Source: Trema orientale
Taxonomy: Eukaryota; Streptophyta; Magnoliopsida; Rosales; Cannabaceae
Length of the DNA stretch: 64,000 nt
Direction of reading: 5' to 3'
NCBI GenBank assembly: GCA_002914845.1
Contig: JXTC01000065.1
Location: 608,413 to 672,412, forward strand
The notes under the pieces were generated by a model. That model worked only from the letters and a program-made list of their open reading frames with translations. It was not told the origin of the DNA and ran no database searches. Of this stretch, positions 11,794-24,234 are shown piece by piece. Each line of letters opens with the position of its first letter. The stretch's first letter is position 1. A program made the position numbers and the translations under genes.

Positions 11794-12500
11794 TTTTTTT
11801 TTCTTTGAGAGAAGATGGAGAGAGGGAGAGAGATAGAGTTTCTGAGTTTGGAGATGGAGAAGAAGAGATAGAGAGAGGAGATGCAGGCTTTATGTAATGG
11901 AGATCATGAGTGGGAAGAAAAAATCAATGAGCTGTATGAAGGAAATGTATAGGAGAGGGGAAGGGGAAGGCAGACTCTGTGTCTGACCTCTTAGGAAAAC
12001 CACGCACGTTCTTTCTTTTTTATTTTTTTAAATCTCCTTCTAACTATTTACAAGTGTGCCATTACTAAAAACGGGTTATTAGCTTCTTTAACAATATGGG
12101 CTTGGACATATAAATTGAAAGATATAACCTAATTCTAACTACTACAATTGCTTTTATTATTTGTTTACCCATTTTCAGACATACAAATTAATCTATATAA
12201 AACAAAATTATATTATAAATAGGAAATTGTCAAACTAGTTTAATACTTAATAATAGAAACAAGCATATAAATCAATTCAACCAAAACTAATGACGACAAG
12301 AAAAATAAAGCTCTATTGACTCAATTTGGGAATATGTTACGAATATTTTATTCGTGAAATAAAATGAAAGATCACTTATAATAACCTATTAGATCGATAA
12401 AATATTTGGATTTATATCACATAAACCTCATGTTCGTATAATATACGCCAAGTCTTATTTTTATTTTGGCCTACTAGATTAGAGCCTCACAATTAGAAAA
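11794..12500. other. Gene-free stretch
   Basis: A GA-rich run (GAGAGAAGATGGAGAGAGGGAGAG, about 11805-11880) is followed by AT-rich sequence without a supported ORF. I see no clear feature. Confidence 0.6.
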
Positions 12501-14295
12501 GACGCTAATATTTAAAAGTTAGTCTTTTTAGAAATAGAATGTGTAAGTTGGTATTTTGAGATTTAGAAAGATGGTATTTTCCTAAATATTTCAGAAACAT
12601 CGGTATTTTTGTAAGCTAGATTTGGAAAAATGACATCTTTATAATTATTTTTATGAAATAGTTAGTATGGGCCGTGAAAGTTATATGAGAAGATAAAGCT
12701 TATTGAATCATGAAACTAAGTGTTTGTATTGTTTAGAATTGATAGATCGAGAGAATTTTTGAATTGAAAAAGTTGGCATTTTTCTAAACTGGGCAAAAAA
12801 GAGGTATTTTTGTAATCTGACAAGTATTGGGCCGAAAAAGTTGGGCAAAAACGTGGTATTTTTGTAATCTGACAAGTATTGGGCCGAAACCTTGATTGAA
12901 ACTAAGAATGGCCACGGGCTGTGAAGTGAAAATGGTATTTTCCTAAATATTTCTAAGAAGTAGGTATATTTATAAATAACCAGAAATGTTATTATTTTTC
13001 TAATATTTATAGAAAAGTGAAATTTTTACAAATAATTCTATAAGATGGTATTTTTATAATATATTCCAAAAAGGTTCGTATTTTTAAAACTTTGATTATA
13101 AAAGGTGATAAATTTGTAAACAGGACCTAGGATTCGGACTATTTTACTAGGATAATGTGGATTTGTGAAAGATGGGCCTTGGACTAAGTTTTTAAATATA
13201 AAAGGACTAACAATTGAGAAAATAGAATTAGTCTTGGGAATTTTAGCTTAAATTATGAATGTTATGGGCCTTCAGGTATGAATACGAGTACTAAGTAGTT
13301 AGGTTTAGCTATCCCAGTGAGGTAGGGGATCGATTACCAGCTTTTTATTTTAAAATTAAATATTTTTGGATTATTTTATCAATTATCAAAATTTCATAAA
13401 TTAAATATCAACTATTTGGTTCTGGTAAATATTTTGAATAAATGTGATGTTTTAGAATAAAAATGTCTGCACGTATCATAGGATCACACATGGGCACTAG
13501 CTTAGCATCACAGACGAGTACAGCTATGACCCCATCATCGGTGCAAGTCTATTAACCTGCGAGGGAATTTTCTAAACCTTCACAGGGAATTCCCTAGGAC
13601 ACATAATCATGTAGTTCAGTTTAGAGTATCGTTTCACACGGTGTGAAAGTTACTCTAGTTCATGATAGGGGATGAGAGCTCATGAGTTTGAGTGATTTAT
13701 ATCATGTGTTATATGGTTTTCGATATATGATTTATGTTACATATCTAAATTATTATATTATCAATTTTTGGAACTCATATATCGATATAGTTTATCCACT
13801 TGTTTATGAACAACTAACCATGCAATGTTTTCTAAAACAAAATTTGTTTATAAAAAAGGGTAATTGATTTCCTACTAGGCATAGTCATACTCATCCCCGT
13901 TTTTTCATCTCAGGTGATACGAAGGATTTTAGAAGTCAGCAGTAGTTTGGACAAGAGATTAGCTGTTTGTGTCGTTTTTCTTAGTAATAGTAGAAGATCA
14001 AATATAGTTGTGTGATAAATAATAGAACTTAATTAGAGTGCAACCAAGTTAAGAAATTTATATTTTCTGTCTATAAAACCTTATTTGCTATTTCAGTACT
14101 TAGTAATGATGGTAATATATGACTTGAAATATTCTAGTGATGTATACATAATTGTGGGTTGTAGTTCACTTGTTAAAATTATATTTTTGTAAAATAAATA
14201 TTAAATTTTGTTTGAACAATTTTATAAAATATTTAAGAATTTTCAAATTAAGGAAATATCAATTCTGTCACTAGCCCGGAGTTTGGGTAGTGACA
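12500..14295 (+). repeat. Probable solo or truncated gypsy-type LTR
   Basis: The stretch has no gene. Its right end folds as GTCACTAGCCCGGAG...GGGTAGTGACA, a hairpin ending of the kind seen at plant gypsy LTR ends. Variants of GGTATTTTTGTAA and GGTATTTTCCTAAATATTTC recur through 12550-13080, and a unit of about 50 bp with GACAAGTATTGGGCCGAAA is tandemly duplicated at about 12787-12890. The left boundary and orientation are not resolved. Confidence 0.4.
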
Positions 14296-14300
14296 GTGCT

Positions 14301-14325
14301 GGGCACCATATGGTGCCCCATAGTA
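14301..14325. repeat. Perfect 18-bp palindrome
   Basis: GGGCACCATATGGTGCCC lies just after the probable LTR end. It equals its own reverse complement. It could be terminal ends of small elements joined head to head, or chance. Confidence 0.6.
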
Positions 14326-14993
14326 TTACTCTTTCTTCTGAGACGCAAATTACACTATTATTGGTGGTGATTTTTCACCTTCTACTATTTTTATATATAT
14401 TACTAAAGTATACCTTTCGGTAGCCTTTGGCAAACTCTCAAGTATGCTTTTAATTAAGGGAAAGAATTTACCTCCCTATTCCTACCGGGGAGAGAAGAGA
14501 ACATGCCATTTGGCAAGGACAGATTCAGAAATTGCTTAACTTTATAGTGATTAATCAAGGCTCTCAAATATTATTGGAAGGTTTAACTTAAATTAACTTC
14601 ATCTAAAGCTAAGTGTGCCTCCAAGTAATTCTTTTTATATCTTGTTTGAGGAGATTTCTCGGTGGCTGGTCGATTGTCTGTAAAGAATTTTTCAATGTCT
14701 GATTTTTTTTTTCTTTTTTCTCGTTGTGGCTGTTCAATTGTCTGTAAACAATTTTTCAATGTTTGATCAATATGATAGCAAAATTAACTTCATCAAAAGG
14801 CCAGCTTTGCGAAACAGACCCTTCACAATCACAAATAAAAACTTACAATCGTAAAAGTAGTTATAATAAATATTTAAACAATGTCATACAAGAACATAAT
14901 ATAAATACACAAACAAAAACAAATTAATTATTAAAAAACGTACTGCTTCACCAAAAAAAAAAAAAATAAAAAAAATAAAAAACTATTAACAAC

Positions 14994-15000
14994 TATATAA
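14994..15000 (+). promoter_or_regulatory. Possible TATA box of the first secreted-peptide gene
   Basis: TATATAA about 93 bases before the ATG at 15093. The spacing suits a plant TATA box with a short leader. The leader part AAACAGGCAAAAA is shared with the third copy (45105-45118), which supports this as transcribed 5' UTR. Confidence 0.45.
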
Positions 15001-15092
15001 ATGAGAGTTGGAAAAACAATTCTTTGTGCATGCTAACTACTTCTTACAATAAACAGGCAAAAACAGAAAAGTAACGAGTCGATCGGAACGAA

Positions 15093-15458
15093 ATGAGAGG
15101 GATTATATTGGTGATAATTATATCAAGCACGCTGGTCCAAGCTATTAAGAAGAATGATGTTCCATCCTCTTCACCACAATCTCCTCTTCTTCTTCCTCCT
15201 GAAATTGGTAAAGAATGGCAGCCATTTCCAATTCAGAAGGGAGATAAATTTCCACGACTAGAACAGATAAGGAACTTTTTCAAACGTAAGAAGCGAGTAC
15301 CCTCTGAAATAAGCTTGCCGCCACCTCAAATACCAAAATCAGAATATTGTATGGAAAGAGCCCGTACTATCTGCCAAGAACATAAGCCAGGACCAGAATT
15401 TGATGAATGTTACTTTAGGCATTTCAAAATATGCATGGAGACTCCCGGAACCGTATAA
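15093..15458 (+). CDS. Small secreted cysteine peptide, copy 1
   Basis: The 121-aa product is of unknown function. Residues 1-17 (MRGIILVIIISSTLVQA) look like a cleavable signal peptide, so it should enter the secretory path. Next come a Ser/Pro-rich segment (SSSPQSPLLLPPEIGKE), a basic run KRKKR at 64-68 that could be a processing site, a Pro-rich linker, and a C-terminal module with Cys86, 94, 106 and 114 (C-x7-C-x11-C-x7-C). Two disulfides between two short helices are plausible. Copies 2 and 3 share SSSPQS/SSSQ, the GK motif, PSEI and the cysteine frame, which supports real coding. No intron is needed. It may belong with plant thionin-like or hairpin peptides, but the C-x7-C spacing is not one I recognise. 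Confidence 0.7.
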   Translation: MRGIILVIIISSTLVQAIKKNDVPSSSPQSPLLLPPEIGKEWQPFPIQKGDKFPRLEQIRNFFKRKKRVPSEISLPPPQIPKSEYCMERARTICQEHKPGPEFDECYFRHFKICMETPGTV

Positions 15459-16288
15459 ATTAATGCTATATATATATATATTCATACATATATATAAAGG
15501 TTAGTCTTTCTCACGTAGGTACATGCATGGCATGAAGCAGATTAACCATTTTAAATGTGTCTATCACTATTAGTTTCTGATTGTGTCATTTTGCTTAACT
15601 GATCACCACGCATATATTATAAGAAAGCCGGTATGCACTATGGTTTGGAATAAATAGTACTGGATCAAATAATGTTACATTATATTTAACTATGTAGGGG
15701 ATATATAAGGGTATTACTAAGTACTAAAGAGTGACTCCTCTTGGATATGTTATCTTCTCTTAAGTCCTTGGTATTTGTATTTGCTTTAGAGTCATTGCCT
15801 TCATTTGCTTTCTGATCATGGGTTCCGAGTTTCACATATTCATGGAAAGGGGAATCAAGCTGCGGATCATATGGAAACTTTGGTGATCAATCATGGCTAG
15901 TTCACCATCTTTTTGTTTCCTTTTAAATTCTTAGTGACATGATAGATGGGTCTCCCCACTTAATTAAAGTTTTTATGAAATTTTTGTTTCTGTTTTAGTT
16001 TTGTCTTATAATTATGAATTATAAGCACTTTTACTTTATATTCCTCAATTATTTTTCACTTCTTTTGATTTTTAATATATTTTGGTTATGTTATTACAAG
16101 AAATTTGATATGCGTAGCTAAAAGTTTAAAAAATATTGCTAAAGGATTTTAGCATCATGTACAAGTGGGCACAATATGGCCATAGGCATGTGGCAGAAAA
16201 TTTTGAGTCATATTACGTAGGAGGTATATTGCAAAAAGTCTAGGCATATGCATTTCATGTGTAAAGTAGATTTTATACTTGTATATCC
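15459..16288. other. 3' flank of copy 1, no gene seen
   Basis: AT-rich, with a short (TA)n run after the stop codon. No supported ORF or element. Confidence 0.5.
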
Positions 16289-16297
16289 ACTAATTTA

Positions 16298-16540
16298 GGG
16301 CACTAATCCAGTAGGTATTTTTTTTTTTTTTTACCTATACATAGGTATCATTTTAGCCAATGAAAATTTATCATACACATTTTTTTATATTAAAAAGTAA
16401 GAGAGAAAAAACATTAATGATGCACGTTTTTTCATACACCTCATTATAGTCGTTGGATCACCATTAGATGATGATCTAATGGCTAAAAAAAAAAAACCTA
16501 TACATAGTTAAAAAAAAAAATACCTACTGGATTGGCAACC
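16298..16540 (+). mobile_element. MITE copy A with perfect 9-bp target duplication
   Basis: The 243-bp element runs from GGGCACTAATCCAGTAGGTA to TACCTACTGGATTGGCAACC, a terminal inverted repeat continued by ACCTATRCATAGG. ACTAATTTA flanks it exactly on both sides (16289-16297 and 16541-16549). A 9-bp duplication points to the Mutator-like superfamily. The centre has a second fold, GTTGGATCACCATTAGATGATG. Confidence 0.8.
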
Positions 16541-16729
16541 ACTAATTTATTAGTTATTTTGCTTTAATATTTGAGAAAATGGACATTTGCTTGAAAGATG
16601 TCAAAAATTGGGCCACTTTTCTTAGAGGCCCGTCTCATAAGAGTATTTATAAGAAATTGCTTTTTTTTTTTTTTCCCCCCACCACATCAATTTAAGAAAT
16701 GGTCGATTTTTTCACCTATTTAATAAATG

Positions 16730-16760
<31 letters not shown>

Positions 16761-16801
16761 TGCAAAATAGTCGATTTTAGTAGATCAATTATATATATAT
16801 A

Positions 16802-17050
16802 GGTTGCCAACCAGTAGGTATTTTTTTTCTTTTACCTATGTGTAAGTATTTTTTTTTTTTTTTTAGCTTTTGGATCATCATCTAAAGATGATTTAACGGC
16901 TATAATGAAGTGTATAAAAAGACGTACATCATTAATATTTTTTCTCTCTCTTACTTTTTAAAATAAAAAAAATGGGTAAGAAAATTTTTCATTGGTCAAA
17001 ATGATACCTATGTGTAGGTAAAAAAAAAAAAACCTACTGGATTGGTGCCC
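16802..17050 (-). mobile_element. MITE copy B, inverted relative to A, 9-bp target duplication
   Basis: Runs from GGTTGCCAACCAGTAGGTA to CTACTGGATTGGTGCCC. The flanks ATATATATA (16793-16801 and 17051-17059) match over 9 bp, although in an AT repeat that is weaker proof. The body matches copy A in reverse. Confidence 0.8.
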
Positions 17051-17261
17051 ATATATATATATATAAAACAATTTATGCTTCTATATCAATTTTATGTGTA
17101 TTATATTAGTTATTGTGTATCACTATATTAATTTTATATGAAATATATCAATTTTGATACTGATATATTTTGGTATTTTTTAAAATAAATTCGGCAATTT
17201 TTTCAATAGTATTTAAAAATTAACTATTTCCTAAAGGGTTTCTATCACTTTTACATATAAA

Positions 17262-17600
17262 ACACTAAAAAAATTACAAAAATACGGAACTCATGTTTTT
17301 TTTTAAATTTTGGTATGGTTTTTATTAAAAAAAAATCACTTTTTAAAAAATATTTAGAAAAATACTATTTTTTAAAAATAGTTACTGGTTACCAGTTTCT
17401 GGAAACTTGTTACTGGTTACTACTTACCAGTTATATACCAGTTATAAATATCTTTGGTTACTGAAACTGGTTACCAGAAACTAGTTACTATTTTAAAAAA
17501 TGGTATTTTTCTAAATAGTTTTAAAAAATGATATTTATCTAATAAAAACCATACCGCACCTTAAAAAAACTTAAACCACCGTATTTTTCAAATGTTTTTC
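17262..17600. repeat. Fold-back repeat 1 with GTTAC-rich core
   Basis: Arms GGTATGGTTTTTATTA... and ...TAATAAAAACCATACC are inverted repeats. The centre is packed with GTTAC, GGTTACCAG and ACCAGTTA motifs (about 17385-17490). No coding capacity. Confidence 0.6.
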
Positions 17601-17745
17601 AAAATTACCGTATAATGTCTAATTTCCCCTTTCCTAAACATAGACCACGCCCATATGGCCAAGAAATCCAACACAGAACTGTTAAAATGGGCCATGACTG
17701 CACACGCCAGACATATGAATGCATTCAATTGGAAATATCAAGGAA

Positions 17746-18168
17746 GAAATTTGATTTTTTATGGTATTTTTTCAAAAAAATTGAAAAATCCCAAAATTTA
17801 AAATTGTTTTGAAAAATCCCGGATTTAATTATATAAATCCCACTTTTAAAAGTATTTAGAAAAATACCACTTTTTATTGATTGATGAGATACTTAAGGTA
17901 ACTAGTCGAGTTACCTGAGGTAACTTGAACAGTTACTTCAAGTAACTGGATTGGTTACTCTAAGTAACCTAACTGGTTACCTCGAGTACCATTGAAAAAT
18001 ACTAAATTTAAAGAAAAAATGGTATTTTTCTAAATAGTTTTTAAAATTGTTATTTTCTAATAATATTTTTAAAAAGTGATAATTTTCTAAATTAATCCGG
18101 AATTTTTCAGAAGAACTAGTCAATCCGGGATTTTTCAATTTTTGGTATCTTATGCCTGGAATTTTGTA
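17746..18168. repeat. Fold-back repeat 2 with GTAAC-rich core
   Basis: About 420 bp, matched by 18892-19316. The arms contain TTGAAAAATCCC and its reverse complement GGGATTTTTCAA. The core has about ten GTAAC/GTTAC motifs at short, fairly regular spacing (17895-17992). Confidence 0.7.
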
Positions 18169-18359
18169 AATATTCCAATATCAAAGCGGAAATGCAAAAT
18201 TATGCCAGGAAATATCTTGAATTAAAATTTTGAGAATAAATTGAAAGAAGAATTTAAAATGCAAAGGACTCACCATATGTCAACAAGTACCCGGTCGTCA
18301 ATTTTCTCGCGTTGTGTCTCCTTCATGAATGTATAAATCTCCAAATTATGTCTTGAGAC

Positions 18360-18850
18360 GCAGGAGTTTGTGCCAAAGAGAGCCTTGATTTAATTTTATC
18401 GATTGGGACCAATTTCTTTTTGAGAACTTTAACTATTTCTGAAAAATTATAAAGCTAGCTAGCACAAGAAAGTATATGGTTGTCGGAAAATATTTTTTAA
18501 TCCCAAGGCTTTCGGAATTGGGACAATAGTTTTCCTGACTATATTTGTCTCAGAGATAAATTTGGAGAAACGACAAAAATCTGAGAAAACGACAATTGAT
18601 GCAAAATGACATTAGCAAGAAAACGGCAACTTAAAAAAAAGCAACAACAGAAAACGACATTAACTAGTTGAACTGGAAACGACATAAAAACTTAGTATTA
18701 ATAAGTAACAGCGATGTTTAAAAAAAAAAAAAGAAGAAGACGAAGAAACCGAAACAATAAGAATATCATAATAAAACGACATCAACCTCTAAATACGATA
18801 ATCACAATAATAATAATTATCTAATAATTATCTAAAGCGACTTCACATAG
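18360..18850 (+). repeat. Downstream block of the peptide locus, copy 1 (AAACGACAT-rich)
   Basis: Matches 42990-43400 in order: CCAATTTCTTTTT, a GTATATGG/GTATATGTCGGAAwATAT part, GGGA(C)AATAGTTTT, TTAGCAA(G/A)AAA(A)CG(G)CAACTT and GACATTAACTAGTT. It contains many ACGACA words. It shows that more than the peptide ORF was duplicated. Confidence 0.7.
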
Positions 18851-18891
18851 GAGGGTAGCTTTAAACTATCAGTTTTAATATATTTCTCGAG

Positions 18892-19316
18892 GAAATTTGA
18901 TTTTTTATGGTAATTTTTCAAAAAAATTGAAAAATCCCGGAATTTAAAATTATTCCGAAAAATCTCAGATTTAATTATAAAAATATCACTTTTAAAAATA
19001 TTTTGAAAAATACTACTTTTTATTAATTAATGAGATACTTAAAGTAGTTAGTCAAGTTATCTGAGGTAACTTGAACAGTTACTTCAAGTAACTGAATTGG
19101 TTACTTTAAGTAATCTAACTGGTTACCTCGAGTACTATTTAAAAATACTAATTTTAACGAAAAAATGGTATTTATCTAAATATTTTTTGAAAATGTTATT
19201 TTTCTAATAATACTTTTAAAAAGTGAGAGTTTTCTAAATCAGACCGGGATTTTTCAAAAAAAATCAATCCATCCGGAATTTTTCAAATTTTAGTACTTTG
19301 GGCCTGGATTTTTGTA
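18892..19316. repeat. Fold-back repeat 3 with GTAAC-rich core
   Basis: Close copy of 17746-18168 with the same arms (GAAAAATCCCGG / CCGGGATTTTTC) and the same core order. The two copies bracket the downstream block at 18360-18850. Confidence 0.7.
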
Positions 19317-19389
19317 ATGAGCCCATATTTCTTTCTTTCATAAAAACATTTTTTTTTAAACTGTTTTTTAAAAAAATATTTGTAAATTT

Positions 19390-19490
19390 TGATTATCATG
19401 TGGCTATAGAAATATTCTATTAATTACTAAACAAAAAGAAAAAAAAAAACCTAGTACGTGAAAGATTACGCTAGAAGGTGTTCTAGCTAG
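19390..19490 (+). repeat. Orphan upstream block of the peptide locus
   Basis: Shares TGTGGCTATA, TTAATTA and GTGAAA(G/C)ATTACGC(T/C)AGAAGGTGTTCTA with 44710-44805, which lies some 330 bp before copy 3. No peptide ORF follows here, so it may be the detached upstream part of copy 2 or of a lost copy. Confidence 0.55.
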
Positions 19491-22400
19491 TTTGTAAATT
19501 TGTTTATTAATACAACAATTACTAAACAGAATGTCGTATCAATATATTGATAATATATAAATGGACGAGTTTTCAATGGTTACAGTTCCATGGTAACCAT
19601 CATAAAAATTTGTGTTAGCATTAAATAATTATCAATAATAGTAATACAAATAATAACTTTGACTTCAAAATTACTTACTATAGAAGGTTAACAACAAGTT
19701 ACCATTTACATTAATTGCAAAGATTCTTTTCATTTTTTTCTTTTGACTTTTGCAATCAATATTTGGAACGAATATCAAGATTTAATAATGGTTTAATTTC
19801 TCATTTTTTGAATTGTTACAATTAATTTGTTTGAGTTTTGAAATTTGTGTTTTGTTTGATTTTTTTTTCTTTAAATAAGTTTGTTTTCACGTTTTTCCAT
19901 CTGCCTATATATATTTAATTGACCTCATGACTACAAAGGGTTTTTTTTTTTTTTTTTCCGGTGACTCTAGATAATTAATCAGCCTTTCACGTTTCTTTCT
20001 TTTTTACTTTAAATCTTTTTTTTTTTGAAGAGTTACGTTTCCTTTTCTTAAACATATATACATATGTTTACAAGTAAATCTATTTAATCTCTATGCAATT
20101 ATATGATTCTTTTCTTCAAATGGGCCAATTCTCTTCCTTAAATGGGCTAAGTGGATGGATGAGATTGGGCATTCAACAAAATAAATAGACACCAAATATC
20201 TTAGAAAAATGCCACTTAAATTTTCTTTTGCATATAAACTTCACAACCTGTTTAATTTAATAAAACAACACAAATTAAGATAAAAATATCAAGAAGAAAA
20301 ACAATTTAACACAAAATTAAGTTGGAAAAGATAGTAAATATTGTATAAATACGAGCACATCATTGCCTAAGGTTTCCCTTTTATTTTTATTTTTTTATTT
20401 TCTTTAAATTTTCTAATAATTACCTTCAGTAGCATAATCACTTTTAGCCTCACCTAGTCTATGTGCCTTTTTCTTTCTTTTTTTTCTCCCTAAAATTCTT
20501 ATGGTTTTTCTCTCTCTGTTTTTTTTTTCTCCAGAAGTCTTGTACATTTCTTTTTATATAATTAGAATTCTCTATTTCCATATTGTTATAAAAAAAGTTT
20601 TTGTAGAAATGTCTTTTGTTTTTTTATTTTTATTTTTATAAGAAATGTGTTTTTCTTTGGGCATGTTACAAAGCACAAACATTATACTCATCTTTAATTT
20701 AAAGAATGTCAAACTCAAATTTTGCAGATTTTACTATTTACACTGACGACAAACATATGTGCTCATTCACCTAGGGTATTAGTGGTTATTAAATTTAAAA
20801 AAAGAAAAACCAATGGGAACCATTCTTCTTCATCTTCAGCCATGAACCCCAATAATTTGGGAGAAACTTAAACCTGGGTTATAAAATCAACTAAAATATT
20901 CAAAGATTTCGTTCCTCAACTTTGATTCAAAAGAAGACCTAATAGCAATGTGGCAATGTTGTTTCAAAAAGCTTATATTTTCTTTTTCGTTCTTTTTTCC
21001 CCTAAAATACATTCTTTCTTTAAAAATCACTATTATATTCTTGTTATATAGTTACAAAATATTTTTTTTTTAACGTATGATGTATTTCTTTTCTTTTTAA
21101 TAAGAAACATGTTTTTCTTTATGTATGTTAAAAGTCATATTTATAAATGACAAACATAATAATCAGGTTTTAATTTAAATAATATCAAACTCAGATTTTA
21201 CAGAATTACAATTCAAACTCCAATTTTTAATATTTAAATTTGAAAAATTATTAAAAAACAATGATACCAAACAAATTTTCAAAACTAATAAAATTTGGAT
21301 ATAACACTTTATTTCAGATAAGAATCTATAACTCAAATTCTCTTTTTTGCAAATCATATAATAAACATGCATGCCTTTTATTATGAACCCCTCTAAAAGA
21401 TAATCTAATTTTTAAAACAATGTTTTTTAAAAAACATATCCCTCAAAAATATTACAGAGTGTTTAAAACAATAATTTTAAAAATAATCTCTGAAAAATAT
21501 AGCCAAATTTTAAGAATAAATAAATTTAAAAAATGTGCATATGGATATATATAAAGTACGAATGTTGTTCATTCAATTATCATGTACAATGTGTACACTA
21601 AGCCAAGAGACTTGCTCTCCGTTTTCCATCAGTGTTGTTCATTATTCAATTGTTGCGTGCAACATATGCTCTAAGCTAGGGAACTTGCAAAAAAAAAAAA
21701 AAATGTAAAGAATCCCAATTCAATCTTTTTTCTTTTAACCCAGAGCAAAAAAAAAAAATGTTCTTTTAAAATTAGTATTATTTTTAAATTTTTCTCGAAC
21801 TAAAATTTTAGAGTTTTCTAAAAATATCTCAGTAATAAAATTTTAATTTACGCTCCTTTCCAAAAATATCACTATTATAACATATCAATTTAGATTATCC
21901 CTCTTAATGAATGTGCATTAAGAATTTTCTCATCTATTTGTTTTCCTAACCATTACTTTGTTGTTTTTTCCCTCAATTTTCTTTATAAATTGTGTCTTCA
22001 ATTAAGTTTTTTGGGGCATCAATTAATTATTTTTTTCAATGCTCATTATTTATGTCAATTTATAAAACCCAATGTATGTGGTTCCATATGTCACTTTTTG
22101 GCTTGATTAGATATTGAATTCATCTATAAAAAGGAAAAAAAAAACATAATACCCAATAATTATAAATGATTTTTCAAAAAAAAAATTATAAATGAAAAAA
22201 GGCACCATGACATCAATTGCTTAATAACGTAATTTTTTTAATTGAAAACGATAACTAGGAGATAATTAATATTTCTAATTTTTTACATGCCAAATAACGT
22301 ATACTGAGAAAAAAATTTTAATTGCTTTAAAAAGAGGATAATTAGGAGAAAATATATCATAGATGACAACAAAATTCACCAAAATTTTAAAAGCAAAAAA

Positions 22401-23096
22401 CCCCAATTTTCTTCGTCGTTCAAATCTATGTCCACATAAATAGTTAATAATCTAATACACTAAATTCCCAGTATTTAATTTCATAACATAAAAATAATTG
22501 GAAAAAAAAATTAAAAAATGGGGTAAAAAAAACGATAGAGATACATGTTGCATCAGCTAGAAGAGGAAAAATATATGTAATGATAAAAGGGTGTGTTGTC
22601 AATTTACATTAGAGCTTTTATTAGATTTTATTTTTTTTTAGTCTTTTTGTGGATAATAAGGTGCTTTTATTTTATGCCTATTAATCCGTAATTTAATAAG
22701 GACAAAATTTTGAATTTTTTCTTTCATTCCTTATTGGTAGAATATTATTATTATATCAACAATTAATGTATTTATTGCGCTTAAGGAACATAAGACTTTT
22801 TTTTTAAAAAAAAATCTAATTATGAATCAATAAATCTTAAATTAAGATTCAATTTAAATAAATAAAAAATATATTTAAAAATCTAAGGTCAACAGGTCAC
22901 CAATAAGTTGTCCATCAAAAAAAGTATTTAATGAGATTTATAATTTCAAAACTATTGATTACCATAAATTTTATTGACCAACTACCTAGTTAATTAGAAT
23001 CGTCTGATCTTTATCTAATGGCCAAAACAACAGTAATCACCTATGGGTAAATATTACAGTAACTATTGAAACCTCACCCATATGTATATATATAAA
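19491..23096. other. Long AT-rich stretch, no gene seen
   Basis: Homopolymer runs and short AT repeats dominate. Open frames are short and low in complexity. CATGTACAATGTGTACACTAAGC and GTTGCGTGCAACATATGCTCTAAGC (21580-21680) look like two diverged copies of one short segment. Nothing else is supported. Confidence 0.5.
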
Positions 23097-23270
23097 GGGC
23101 ATCAATCCAGTAGGCATTTTTTTTTACCTATGTATTTTTTTTATCTATGCATAGGTATCAATTTGGCTAATAAAAATTTATCATGCACATTTTTTTATAG
23201 TAAAAAATAAGGAAGATAAATAATATTAATAATGCACGTCTTTTCATGCACATCATAAACTGTCATTGCT
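23097..23270 (+). mobile_element. MITE copy C, truncated
   Basis: Starts GGGCATCAATCCAGTAGGCA and follows copy A through the ATGCACGTCTTTTCATGCAC part, then the match stops near the centre. The right half and target duplication are absent. The break lies next to the left part of the CACTA element. Confidence 0.7.
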
Positions 23271-23329
23271 TTAAATATTTCATGAAAATTGACCACCATA
23301 AATTTTTTAAGCTTTAACTGAAACGGTGT

Positions 23330-23640
23330 GTTTCATTTAAAGCGGCGACATATTATTTAAAGCTGATCGGTTTCTATACCCTGAAACCGATCTTCATCTT
23401 CCTTCATTTTTTATATTTCTCTCTCTCCTCTCTGTCTCTCTCTCTCTCTCTCTCTCACAACCCGAAAATCACCTCCTCCTTCACTGGTAAGTTTTTTTTG
23501 CCCATTTTTCTCTTTTTCAGTCCATTTTCATTACTTATTTAATGTTTTAGTATTTTGTTTTTAGCTGCTCCGGCCCGCCGCCGCCTCCTTGTTGCTGCCA
23601 CTCACGTGCCTCTGCCGCCCTTTAAGCTTAATAGGTTAGT
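23330..23640 (+). promoter_or_regulatory. 5' leader region of the CACTA element
   Basis: A (CT)n run (23420-23457) is followed by a possible first donor, ACTGGTAAGT, a T-rich stretch and TTTTTAG before CTGCTCCGGCCCGCCGCCGCCTCC. This looks like a spliced untranslated leader ahead of the transposase genes. The GC-rich burst stands out in AT-rich surroundings. Confidence 0.4.
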
Positions 23641-24234
23641 TTTTTTAATTAATTTTTAGTTTTTTTAATTTAAATAATTAAAAATACATATTGTAATATT
23701 AGTTAATTTTGGATATTAGATATGATTATGATTATGTGTTGTGATTTTAGTTTTGTTTTAGTGTTAATTAAAATAAATATTGTAATATTAGGAAAAATTA
23801 GAAATTGAAATAATTTTTTTTTAAGTTTTAGTTTTAGTTTTATTTTGATATTAAATTATTAGGATTATGAATATTTATTGTGTTTTTTGATATATTGGAT
23901 ATGGATTTTTAATGGATTATTGGATATTTGGTTATTGGATTATATTATTAGTTTTAATGGATATTGGATTATTGGATAATGGATTATTAGATATTAGATT
24001 ATTGGATTAAATTGTTAGTTTTATTGGATATTGGATTTGATGAGTTATTAGTAGATTATATTATTAGTTTTATTGGATATTGGTGAATGTTCATATTTTG
24101 AGAATGTGGATTGAGTGTGGAGAATTGTTTAGTTAGATATTTTTTGTGTGTTAAATTTTGATTCTTGTTAATATTTTTTATTTTAGTTTATAAGTTAGAA
24201 AATTTTTAGGTTAGAATTTTATTTTATTAGAATA

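Noticed and set aside
13682..13867. 61-codon ORF with hydrophobic, Tyr-rich product
   Set aside because: It lies inside the probable LTR, is AT-driven in composition and has no homologue in the window.
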